Assembly: GCA_031404455.1 (NCBI GenBank)
Contig: JANNHP010000421.1
Coordinates: 1 to 21,502, forward strand
Origin: JANNHP01 sp031404455
GTDB lineage: Bacteria; Planctomycetota; JAJSAM01; JAJVHW01
Reading direction: 5' to 3'
DNA: 21,502 nucleotides
The notes below the pieces were generated by a model. The model saw only the letters and a list, made by a program, of their open reading frames with translations. It did not search any database and was not told where the DNA came from. Below, piece by piece: positions 1 through 6,995 of the stretch. Position numbers and translations under genes: made by a program. Numbering within the stretch: the first letter of the stretch is position 1; the number at the start of each line of letters is the position of its first letter.

Positions 1-190
1 CGTCGCCGCCGGGCACGAACACCACGAGGTTCTTCGGGTCGTCCACGGCGTCGACGAGCACCGAGGCCTTGCGGTTCCGGATCGCCTGGATCGCGGTCGT
101 CGTCCAGGGGGTGTCCGGGACGAGGCGCGTGAGCGTGCCGAACCTCTCACGAGGCAGCTCGACGAGGCTCTCACGCTGGGAGACGGACAT
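1..190 (-). CDS. N-terminal part of an unidentified protein, possibly GNAT acetyltransferase-like (partial)
   Basis: An ATG at 190 opens 63 codons that run off the left edge without a stop. A GGAAG lies 4 nt before the ATG. The visible start (MSVSQRESLVELPRERFGTL) is followed by a stretch ending in a 'VDAVDDPKNLVVFVPGGD'-like segment. This loosely recalls the N-terminal part of GNAT-type acetyltransferases, where a beta strand reports 'vD...nP'. That is an impression rather than a motif match, because the acetyl-CoA-binding region lies outside the window. The gene lies downstream of the acyl-CoA dehydrogenase on the same strand, about 300 nt away and separated by a long palindrome, so co-transcription is uncertain. 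Confidence 0.45.
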   Translation of the reverse strand, partial: MSVSQRESLVELPRERFGTLTRLVPDTPWTTTAIQAIRNRKASVLVDAVDDPKNLVVFVPGGD

Positions 191-255
191 GCGGCTTCCA
201 TCGGGAATGCGAGGAGGCAGGCTTGAGCGCCGCCTCCCGGGATGGGAATCCGCTC

Positions 256-452
256 AAAGGGTGTGAAGAAACCCCGCGCGAGCGTCGGTTGGGCCCTGGC
301 GAGCCTGCTGCAAGGCGCTCGCGTGAAGGCAACTCCGCTGAGTTTCCGAGCGCGAGCCACGCTGCAGCAGGCCGCCAGGGCTCAATTCAACGTCGCTCAG
401 ACCGCAGCGCACGCGCAACGCCGGCACCGCGCGGGGTTCCTTCACACCCTTT
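256..452. repeat. Long imperfect palindrome (about 197 bp) downstream of the acyl-CoA dehydrogenase gene
   Basis: The outer arms 256-280 and 428-452 are reverse complements at 24 of 25 positions; the one mismatch (A269/C439) becomes a G-U pair in minus-strand RNA. The symmetry continues inward: 280-335 pairs with 340-398 with scattered mismatches, meeting at AACTC-CGCT-GAGTT near 338. The right arm carries about 29 extra unpaired bases (399-427). This fills most of the 305-bp gap between the two minus-strand genes; I see no other gene in it. It could be a MITE-like or REP-type dispersed element, or a structured 3' UTR acting as a terminator or RNA-stability element. Its right edge is 44 nt past the dehydrogenase stop codon. 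Confidence 0.75.
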
Positions 453-495
453 CACCTCCTCCGATCGGCGCCCCGGGTGGGGGGCGCGAGGCCGG

Positions 496-1665
496 CTACT
501 CGTTCCCGAGCGCGTTGAGACCGGTCACGTGCATCCCGATGATCAGCGCGTGGATGTCGTGCGTGCCCTCGTAGGTGATCACCGACTCGAGGTTCGCCAT
601 GTGGCGGCCGCAGACGTACTCGTGGGTGATCCCCGAGGCGCCGAGCATGTCGCGCGTGGTGCGGGCGCACTCGAGCGCCATCTTCACGTTGTGGCGCTTC
701 GCCATGGAGACCTGCGTGAAGTGCGAGGTGCCGGCCTCCTTCAGGCTGCCGAGGCGCCACGCGAGGAGCTGACCGTTGGTGATGCCGGTGAGCATCTCGA
801 CGAGCTTCTGCTGCACGAGCTGGAAGCGGCCCATCGGCTTCTTGTAGATGATGCGCGTCTTCGCGTGCGTCAGCGCCTCCGAGTAGCACGCCTGGGCCGC
901 GCCGATGGCGCCCCACGCGATGCCGTAGCGCGCGCTGTTCAGGCACATCAGGGCGGAGACGAGCCCCGTCGAGCCGGGGAGGATCGCGTCCTTCGGCAGG
1001 CGGCAGTCGTCGAAGGCGAGCTCGCTCGTGTGGCTGGCGCGGAGACTCCACTTCCTCTCGGTGTCGCGAGCGGTGAAGCCCTTCGCGCCCTTCGGGACGA
1101 GGAACCCGCGGATGCCTTCGGGCGTCTTCGCCCACACGACCGCGACGTCGGCGATCGATCCGTTGGTGATCCACATCTTGGCACCGTTCAGCACCCAGCC
1201 GTCCGGCGTCGGCTTCGCATTCGTGATCATGCCGGCCGGGTCGCTGCCGAAGTCGGGCTCGGTGAGCCCGAAGCAGCCGACGGCCTCGCCGCGCGCGAGC
1301 TTCGGCAGCCACCGCTCCCTCTGCTCCTCGGAGCCGAACTGGCGGATCGGGAACATCACGAGCGATCCCTGCACCGACGCGAACGAGCGGACGCCGCTGT
1401 CGCCGCGTTCCAGCTCGCGGCAGATGACGCCGTACGCGATCTCGTTCATCCCCGCGCAGCCGTAGCCCGAGATGCTCGCGCCGAGGAGTCCCATCTCGCC
1501 CATCTCGCGGATGAGCGGCCCGGGGAACGTGCCCTCCTCGAAGTGCCGTCCGATGTCCGGCATGATCCGCTCCTCGACGAACGAGCGGACGGTGTCGCGC
1601 ACGACCCGTTCCTCGTCGGTGAGGAGGCCGTCGGCGTCGAAGAAGTCGGGTGCTTCGTAGGGCAT
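496..1665 (-). CDS. gcdH: Acyl-CoA dehydrogenase, glutaryl-CoA dehydrogenase type
   Basis: A 389-residue FAD-dependent acyl-CoA dehydrogenase with all three domains: N-terminal helical (from 'LLTDEERVVRDTVRSF'), central beta ('CFGLTEPDFGSDPAGM', 'WVLNGAKMWITNG'), and C-terminal helical with FAD-binding segments. The near-C-terminal 'TYEGTHDIHALIIG' holds the catalytic glutamate in the place used by glutaryl-CoA dehydrogenases, which oxidise and decarboxylate glutaryl-CoA to crotonyl-CoA in Lys/Trp degradation. Substrate is inferred from family resemblance; other short-chain acyl-CoAs are possible. I chose the ATG at 1665 because GGAG lies 8 nt upstream; an in-frame ATG at 1692 would add nine residues but has no clear ribosome-binding site. 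It is divergent from the lipoprotein gene at 1764. No electron-transfer flavoprotein genes are nearby. Confidence 0.9.
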   Translation of the reverse strand: MPYEAPDFFDADGLLTDEERVVRDTVRSFVEERIMPDIGRHFEEGTFPGPLIREMGEMGLLGASISGYGCAGMNEIAYGVICRELERGDSGVRSFASVQGSLVMFPIRQFGSEEQRERWLPKLARGEAVGCFGLTEPDFGSDPAGMITNAKPTPDGWVLNGAKMWITNGSIADVAVVWAKTPEGIRGFLVPKGAKGFTARDTERKWSLRASHTSELAFDDCRLPKDAILPGSTGLVSALMCLNSARYGIAWGAIGAAQACYSEALTHAKTRIIYKKPMGRFQLVQQKLVEMLTGITNGQLLAWRLGSLKEAGTSHFTQVSMAKRHNVKMALECARTTRDMLGASGITHEYVCGRHMANLESVITYEGTHDIHALIIGMHVTGLNALGNE

Positions 1666-1741
1666 GGCTGGGGCTCCGCTGGGGGGAGGCATTTGACCAC
1701 GGCGGAGACGTGCCGCGGAGGCTTTGGCGTCCGGACGCGGG

Positions 1742-1747
1742 TAGCAT
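1742..1747 (+). promoter_or_regulatory. Candidate -10 element (TAGCAT) for the small lipoprotein gene
   Basis: GTAGCAT lies 16 nt before the ATG at 1764, giving a very short leader. It fits the TANNNT pattern seen before several other genes in this window. No convincing -35 was identified. Confidence 0.35.
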
Positions 1748-1763
1748 CGACACCGACGAGATC

Positions 1764-2225
1764 ATGCGCATCGGGACCCTGCTGACCGTCGCCCTCGCTC
1801 TGACCGCGGCTCCGGCCGTGTCGTGCGGGCCGAACTCCGGGACGCCCGCCGCTCCCGTCAACGCGCGTGATGCGCGGTTCACGGAACTCGTCGGCGGCGC
1901 CGACGAAGTGAGGGTCGTAGGCGAAGCGGCGGACCCAGACGGACGATGGACCGAGGAGGAGATCGTCGCGGTGACCGACGCGCCCGAGGTGAGAGCGGTG
2001 CTCGGCCTCTTCCGCTTCCTGGACGGTCCCGACCGCGCTCCCTGCAAGTGTGACGGCTCCCCCGAGTTCCGGATCCTCCGCGGCGGGCAGAGGGTCGCGA
2101 CGCTGACGCTGCATCACGGGAAGGCGGTCCGCGGCGAGATCGGTTCCGACGCTCCGCTCACGGAGAGTTCAGGGGCCGCGATCGCAGCTTGGCTCTCGCG
2201 TCACGGATCCGGCGCGCCCAAGTAG
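1764..2225 (+). CDS. Small putative lipoprotein of unknown function
   Basis: A 153-residue protein. The N-terminus (MRIGTLLTVALALTAAPAVSC) is a signal peptide ending in a plausible lipobox with Cys21; the -3 position is Ala, so the lipobox is not perfect. The body has a Cys-Lys-Cys motif in 'APCKCDGSPEF', then 'RGGQRVATLTLHHGKAVRG' and a C-terminal helix ending 'AAWLSRHG'. The paired Cys and His-His may bind a metal, but this is speculative. I chose the ATG at 1764 because it starts the signal peptide; the longer frame upstream overlaps the divergent dehydrogenase gene. The gene converges on the ATPase gene at 2280. Confidence 0.7.
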   Translation: MRIGTLLTVALALTAAPAVSCGPNSGTPAAPVNARDARFTELVGGADEVRVVGEAADPDGRWTEEEIVAVTDAPEVRAVLGLFRFLDGPDRAPCKCDGSPEFRILRGGQRVATLTLHHGKAVRGEIGSDAPLTESSGAAIAAWLSRHGSGAPK

Positions 2226-2233
2226 GACCCCGC

Positions 2234-2278
2234 ACACGCAAGGCGCTGCGTGTTTCGCGCGGGCCCGGCGGCCCGCGC
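2234..2278. terminator. Double-hairpin terminator region between convergent genes
   Basis: Two hairpins fill the 54-bp gap between convergent genes: ACACGCA (2234-2240) with TGCGTGT (2247-2253), followed by a short T run, and a perfect 9-bp GC stem at 2257-2265/2270-2278 with loop CGGC. The position suits bidirectional termination. The U-tract is weak. Confidence 0.5.
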
Positions 2279-2279
2279 T

Positions 2280-3473
2280 CTACTTCCCGGTCCCAGGCAG
2301 CGGTTCGCCGGGACGCACGCCGTGCAGGAACTCCTCGCAGGGCATGAGGACGACGCCATCGCGGACCGAACGCTCCGTGCCGCGGTGCAGGATCACCCGC
2401 TGCGCCTCGGGGTAGTCCTCGTGGAACGCGCCGAGCGGACGCAGGTCCTCGCCGCGCACCGCGCGGGCGTTCTTCACCTCGATCGCCGCGAACACCCCGG
2501 GTCCGTACACGACGAAATCGACCTCGGTGCCGGCGCGCGTTCGCCAGTAGGAGAGCCGCGCGTCGCTCTCCGAATAGTCGATCCAGGCGCGCAGGTGCTG
2601 CGCCACCAGTCCTTCGAGGGCGTGACCCGCGATCGCCTCCGGACGATCGAGCGGCCCTGCCGGGCGCAGCGACCGGTACACCCCGGCGTCGAAGAGGTAG
2701 AGCTTCGGGTGGGAGACGACCGCGCGTTCGGCGCGCTTCGCGAACACCGGGACTCGGAACGCCAGGTGCAGGTCCTCGAGGATCGAGACGTAGTTCTCGA
2801 CGGTTCGACGGCCGACCGCGCAGTCTCTCGCGACCGAACTCAGGTTGACCTGCGACGCGTGCGAGAAGCTGATCGCCTCGAGGAACCGCGCGAAGTCGCC
2901 GGCGCTGCGGACGAGGCCCTCCTGCTGCACCTCCTCGCGGACGTACAGCGCCGCGTACGCGCGGAGCACGCGTTCCGGCTCGGTCGAATCGACGACGATC
3001 GGAAGCGTCCCCAGTTCCAGCGCGCGGGCGAGCGAGAAGGCACCTCCCATCTCCGCGGCGAGGAATGGGTGGAGCGACGCGAGCAGGGCGCGGCCGGCGA
3101 GGAGATCGACTCCTCCGCGCCGGAGTTTCCGGGCGCTCGAGCCGGTCAGGACGAATCGCAGGTTCGACTTGCGCTCCGCGAGTTCGTGAACCACGTCGAG
3201 GAGCGCCGGGACGCGCTGCACTTCGTCCAGCACGACGACGTTCGTCGTTCCGAGCGCCGCGATGCGCTCCTTCAGCGTCTCGGGGCGCGCGGCCAGTTCC
3301 CGGGACGTGGCGGCGTCGAGGAGGTCCACGACGAACGCCTCCGGGAAGAGCGATCGGACGAGCGTCGACTTCCCGGTCCCGCGGGGGCCGAAGAGGAAGA
3401 ACGACGACCGGGGCGGACGGAACAGGCGGTGCAGCATGCGATCGGTCGCGGAAGGGTACGTCGACCTCCACAT
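2280..3473 (-). CDS. AAA-family ATPase with C-terminal DUF4143 domain
   Basis: A 397-residue two-domain protein. Residues ~25-150 form an AAA_14-type ATPase: Walker A GPRGTGKST (29-37), Walker B VVVLDEVQ (Asp-Glu near 83-84) and 'VLTGSSARKL', a sensor-like segment. A winged-helix-like stretch ('LSSVARDCAVGRRTVENYV') follows. The C-terminal DUF4143 region holds 'SYWRTRAGTEVDFVV' and 'AAIEVKNA', which looks like the D...ExK core of a PD-(D/E)XK nuclease fold. The family's function is not well established. The ATG at 3473 is preceded by CATAAT 8 nt upstream and no ribosome-binding site, so the mRNA may be leaderless; a TTG at 3482 is an alternative. The gene stands alone with its own palindromic control region. 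Confidence 0.85.
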   Translation of the reverse strand: MWRSTYPSATDRMLHRLFRPPRSSFFLFGPRGTGKSTLVRSLFPEAFVVDLLDAATSRELAARPETLKERIAALGTTNVVVLDEVQRVPALLDVVHELAERKSNLRFVLTGSSARKLRRGGVDLLAGRALLASLHPFLAAEMGGAFSLARALELGTLPIVVDSTEPERVLRAYAALYVREEVQQEGLVRSAGDFARFLEAISFSHASQVNLSSVARDCAVGRRTVENYVSILEDLHLAFRVPVFAKRAERAVVSHPKLYLFDAGVYRSLRPAGPLDRPEAIAGHALEGLVAQHLRAWIDYSESDARLSYWRTRAGTEVDFVVYGPGVFAAIEVKNARAVRGEDLRPLGAFHEDYPEAQRVILHRGTERSVRDGVVLMPCEEFLHGVRPGEPLPGTGK

Positions 3474-3495
3474 TGCGACCAATTATGGAGGTCGA
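3461..3495 (-). promoter_or_regulatory. Nested inverted repeat over the ATPase start: candidate operator and -10 box
   Basis: TCGACCTCCA (3461-3470) and TGGAGGTCGA (3486-3495) are perfect 10-bp inverted repeats. Between them ATTG-CGAC-CAAT (3472-3483) is a second inverted repeat. On the minus strand CATAAT (3487-3482) is a good -10 match placed 8 nt before the ATG at 3473. A protein bound to this symmetric site would cover both promoter and start codon, which suggests repression, possibly autogenous. Confidence 0.5.
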
Positions 3496-3575
3496 AGTTC
3501 CGAAAAGCCTGGCTGCTGAGCTCATCCGGCCTGAGCGCCGACGCCTCGGGCCCTCCCCGGCATCCGTCCCGCCCG

Positions 3576-4577
3576 CTACTTCGAGTTCCCGCCGCCGGCC
3601 TGCTCGATCGCAGTGACGAGCTCCGCCGCCTGCTTCGCCGCCTTCGTGTCCTTCCACTTCGAGACGACGGCCTTGTAGAGCGCGATCGCCTTCTTCGGCG
3701 CGAGGGACTTCGCGCCCTCGATCGCCGCGGCGAGCTGCCGCCCGGCGTCCACCTCGCGCTTGCGCGCCGGGTCGGAGAGGAGTTGCTTCACGCCGTCGGC
3801 CGCGCGCTTGCCGACGTCGTGGCCCGCGCACTCCTTCGCGAGCCGCTCCAGCTCGACCGCCGACTCGTAGAGCTTGCCGTCGTCCGCGGCCTTCGCGGCG
3901 TCGAGGAGCTGTCTCTCCAACTCCGCGTCGATCCAGGCGATCATCGTGTCGACGGCCTTCTTCTCCTCGCCGGCGATCGTGCCCGCCTTCATCTCGGCGT
4001 CGAGGGCGCTGCGCGCCTCCATGTACCTGCCGGCCTCCGCAGCGTCCCTCACGGCGGTGAGCCGGGCGGGGAGCTTCGGCGAGCGCTTCGCCTTCGGCAG
4101 GATTAGGTCGATCTTCATCGCCGCCTGGTCGGCCCAGTTCCCGGTCCACGCGATCTTGCCGTCGGCGCCGATCACGAACGCGGTCGGGTATCCCCGGAGG
4201 AGTCCGTAGGTCTTCGAGCTGTCGCCCGACTCGATGACGATCCCGTGCTTCGGCTTCCACTTCGCGACGAACTCGTCGACGGCCTTCCTGTCCTCGTTCG
4301 TGACGGCGAGGACCACGAGCCCGCGGTCGGCGTTCTTCTCGAGGAGCTCGTCGAGCTTCGCCACCTGGTCGCCGCACTGCTGCGAGCTCGTGCGGAAGAG
4401 TTCGAGCACCACCACATGCCCCTTGAGGTCCGCGAGCTTCACGGGCGGCGTGTTGATGAACTCGCGCCCCTCGAACGCCGGCGCCTCGGCGCCGATCGCG
4501 ATCTCCGCCCGCGCGGGCGCGGCGCCCGCCGCGGCGACGAGCACGAGCGCGATCGACTTCATCAGGTTCCGCAGCAT
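3576..4577 (-). CDS. Exported thioredoxin-fold (TlpA/redoxin-like) protein with C-terminal helical domain
   Basis: A 333-residue protein with a signal peptide (about residues 1-24, ending AAPARA) and therefore likely periplasmic. Residues ~25-160 are a redoxin/TlpA-like domain: 'LKGHVVVLELFRTSSQQCGD' sits where the CxxC motif belongs, and 'GYPTAFVIGADGKIAW' contains the cis-Pro loop. The motif is SQQC (65-68), so the nucleophilic Cys is Ser and only the second Cys remains; ordinary disulfide reductase activity is doubtful. Residues ~165-333 are Lys/Ala-rich helices with TPR-like repeats. The ATG at 4577 has a strong GGAGGA upstream. It is last in the probable minus-strand operon, 83 nt after the papain-like peptidase; a TAGGAT box at 4614-4609 may give it its own promoter. 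Confidence 0.8.
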   Translation of the reverse strand: MLRNLMKSIALVLVAAAGAAPARAEIAIGAEAPAFEGREFINTPPVKLADLKGHVVVLELFRTSSQQCGDQVAKLDELLEKNADRGLVVLAVTNEDRKAVDEFVAKWKPKHGIVIESGDSSKTYGLLRGYPTAFVIGADGKIAWTGNWADQAAMKIDLILPKAKRSPKLPARLTAVRDAAEAGRYMEARSALDAEMKAGTIAGEEKKAVDTMIAWIDAELERQLLDAAKAADDGKLYESAVELERLAKECAGHDVGKRAADGVKQLLSDPARKREVDAGRQLAAAIEGAKSLAPKKAIALYKAVVSKWKDTKAAKQAAELVTAIEQAGGGNSK

Positions 4578-4660
4578 GGCGATCCTCCGCCGTCTCCGGC
4601 CGGGGAGGATCCTACCGGGCGCCGCGCTCGGCGCTTCGCGGCGAGCGGCGGAGATCAGAT

Positions 4661-5539
4661 CTACCTGAGTCTCAAAGTCCAGAAGGAGTCGCAGAGGTCC
4701 GGGCCGCCGAGCACGTATGCGTACGGGATCGTCCCGTACCCGCGCTTGCCCCACTTCGCTCCCATGGAGTTCCGCACGATGAAGACCTGTCTGGCGTCGT
4801 CGTAGCCCACCACGACCATCGCGTGTCTGTCGCCCGTCGGTACATCGACGATCGTGGGCGCCCACGACCCCGGAGTCGCCGGGCCCGGAGCCGGCATCGG
4901 CGAGACCGGCGGCATGGGGATGTCGCCGGTCTTCGTGGTCGTCTTCAGGTTGTAGCTCTCGTAGAGCCCGATGCAGATCGTGAACGGGTGCCCCTCGGCG
5001 AGGCAGCCGCGCAGATGCGCGAGTTCCGCCTTCAGGTAGAAGCTCGCTTCCGGCATGCGTTGGGTCTTGGCGAACTCGAAGCAGGACTCCTTCGGCTTGG
5101 TGAACAGGTCGTCCGGCACCTTCGCGTAGGGCCATACCGCGTCCTTCGGCACGCCGCGCGCCGGCACGTCCGCGCACATCCCGCGTTCCCTCAGGATGGC
5201 CATCGCATAGCGAACCGTGCCGATGTCCTGGCTCGACGTCTGGTGGTCCTTCCACCCGAGCACCTGCTCGCAGTGATAGAGGAACCGCCGCGACGGCTGG
5301 AAGAGCGGCCGCCGCTTGGCGCGGATCATCGCGAAGAGCGCGACGCCCGCGGCCGCATGCGCAGTGCAGCTGTAGAGACACGTCTGATTCCAGATCGGCC
5401 ACAGGCGAGCCGGGACCTTGCGACGCAAGTCGACCTTCTTCGGAGGATGCTCGAGGTGTCTCTTCGCCGGGACGTGAACGCGGTCGCCGCGACGTCTCTT
5501 GTCCTTCTTCGTCTCGAACGAGGGCTTCGTCGCCTTCAT
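4661..5539 (-). CDS. Papain-like (C1A) cysteine peptidase
   Basis: A 292-residue peptidase_C1 protein with the full catalytic set: Gln52 (oxyanion hole) and Cys58 in 'WNQTCLYSCTAHAAAG', His239 in 'GDRHAMVVVGYDD', and Asn257 in 'IVRNSMGAKWGKRGYG'. The usual Trp after the catalytic Cys is Thr. I see no signal peptide and no inhibitory propeptide. The first ~35 residues are strongly basic (14 or more Lys/Arg), and a Pro-rich insert ('PMPPVSPMPAPGP') precedes the His. The ATG at 5539 begins one base after the stop of the upstream CHAT gene, with GGAG 6 nt before it inside that gene, so translation is probably coupled. The basic tail echoes the one on the first protein of the operon. The substrate is unknown. 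Confidence 0.88.
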   Translation of the reverse strand: MKATKPSFETKKDKRRRGDRVHVPAKRHLEHPPKKVDLRRKVPARLWPIWNQTCLYSCTAHAAAGVALFAMIRAKRRPLFQPSRRFLYHCEQVLGWKDHQTSSQDIGTVRYAMAILRERGMCADVPARGVPKDAVWPYAKVPDDLFTKPKESCFEFAKTQRMPEASFYLKAELAHLRGCLAEGHPFTICIGLYESYNLKTTTKTGDIPMPPVSPMPAPGPATPGSWAPTIVDVPTGDRHAMVVVGYDDARQVFIVRNSMGAKWGKRGYGTIPYAYVLGGPDLCDSFWTLRLR

Positions 5540-5540
5540 G

Positions 5541-6995
5541 TCAGTCTCCAATTCCCCAGAGCGTCCAGGCGGCCCAGTACCGCGGATGCCGCCAGTGCTC
5601 GTCGGCGCGGACGGCGTCCTGCGCGCCCGCGAGCGCCGCCGATGCCCGCAGTCCCTTCACTCGCCACAACTCGTAGAACTTCGTCATCAGCGCGCGCGTC
5701 GCGGCGTCGTCCACCTTCCACGACGAAGCGATCACGCGCGGCGACCCCGCGAAGAGGAACGCGCGCGGCATGCCGACGAGCCCCTCGCCAGCGAACACGC
5801 GCCCGCCGCCCGACTCGCACGCCGAGAGCACGACGAGGTCCGCGGGCACCGGCTGCTCGATGATCTCGAGCGCCGTCAATTCGCCGTCGTCCGGCGCGGC
5901 GGCGGTGAGCGCGAGCGACGACAGCATCGGACGCTTCGTGTTGACGACGCCGTGCACCGCGAAGTGGACGGAGCGCCAGCGCGTCTCCTTCGCGATCGCG
6001 GCGCGCACGTCGGATTCGGTCGCCGCGGCGCCCGTGATGACGACGTCGCCGATCGCCTTCGCCTCGGCGCCGCTCTCGGGCAACGCGACGAGTCCGCGTC
6101 CCGCGTAGTCGGGCGCCCCAATCGCGAGGACCTTCGCACCGCGCAGCGTCTTGTCGGCCGCAAGGACCACATACGACGACGCCGACGGCACGTGGACGAC
6201 CTCGCGTCCCGTGAAGAGCGCGGCGAGCGGCGCGCGGTGGACGTCGCCGTCGGGCGAGACGAGCACCCGCTTCGTCGTGTCCGAGAGCTTCAGCGGACCG
6301 ACGAGCGTCTTCCTCATCGCCGCGATCGCGGCGTCCGCCTTCGCCGCGTCGGCGCCCGGATCCCACACCGCGCACGCGGCCGCGACGTCCTTCGTTGCTC
6401 CGAGCGGGACGAGCCGCACGTCCCTCGACGTGAGGACGATCGCCGCGCAGTTCTCGTCCGCGAGCACGTAGATCACGAGCGCCTCGTCCGAGCCGAGCGC
6501 GGCGCGCGCCTCGGCGTCGGTGATCGGCTTCGGGTAGATCGCCGCGGCGGCGCCGCCGCGCACCTCGCGGCGGATGGAGCCGATCGCGTCCTCGTGCTTC
6601 GTGCGGGCGGCGCCGAGTTCGTCCTGACGGGTCCTGATCAAGGCGCGGTCGCCGTCCCTGAGCGCCGCCTGGTGCCGCGCAGCCGCGATCGACTCCGCAA
6701 CGCGCGCCTCCTTCTCGGCATCGCGCAACGCCGGCGGCACGGTCGCGGTGCGGATCGAGTCGCCCTGCTCGAGCGACGCGAGGAAGTCGACCGCGCGGCT
6801 GCTCTCCGCGAACTCGAACACGGTCGCCGCGTCCCCGGACGAGATCGCCGCCGCCTTCGCGACGCGGAAGATCCGGCTCCACTTCTCGCGCGCCTGCGCG
6901 CCCTGGCCCTCGGCGAGGCCGGAGGTCATCTCCAACACGGCCGCGATCGCCTTCCGCGACGCCTCCACCGCGCGCGCCGTGTCGTGCGCCGCCAC
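5541..6995 (-). CDS. C-terminal half of a TPR-CHAT protein (CHAT caspase-like domain), frameshifted from its N-terminal half
   Basis: 484 residues from a GTG at 6995, but the coding frame stays open upstream to the (CG)6 run at 7083-7094, where it should join the TPR half. The last ~250 residues are a CHAT domain, a relative of caspases: His348 in 'VHFAVHG' and Cys393 in 'VVLSACESGGG' form the predicted dyad. Conserved later segments include 'GEGLVGMPRAFLFAG', 'VIASSWKVDD' and 'HPRYWAAWTLWG'. The part before it is helical and charged. The stop (5541-5543) lies one base before the ATG of the papain-like peptidase. Taken as its own gene it would lack the signal peptide and TPRs, so I think it is one product of a broken or mis-sequenced gene. 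Confidence 0.85.
   Translation of the reverse strand: MAAHDTARAVEASRKAIAAVLEMTSGLAEGQGAQAREKWSRIFRVAKAAAISSGDAATVFEFAESSRAVDFLASLEQGDSIRTATVPPALRDAEKEARVAESIAAARHQAALRDGDRALIRTRQDELGAARTKHEDAIGSIRREVRGGAAAAIYPKPITDAEARAALGSDEALVIYVLADENCAAIVLTSRDVRLVPLGATKDVAAACAVWDPGADAAKADAAIAAMRKTLVGPLKLSDTTKRVLVSPDGDVHRAPLAALFTGREVVHVPSASSYVVLAADKTLRGAKVLAIGAPDYAGRGLVALPESGAEAKAIGDVVITGAAATESDVRAAIAKETRWRSVHFAVHGVVNTKRPMLSSLALTAAAPDDGELTALEIIEQPVPADLVVLSACESGGGRVFAGEGLVGMPRAFLFAGSPRVIASSWKVDDAATRALMTKFYELWRVKGLRASAALAGAQDAVRADEHWRHPRYWAAWTLWGIGD

Noticed and set aside
254..445. 63-residue minus-strand frame inside the first palindrome
   Set aside because: It follows the palindrome almost exactly, has no ribosome-binding site and looks like translated repeat sequence.
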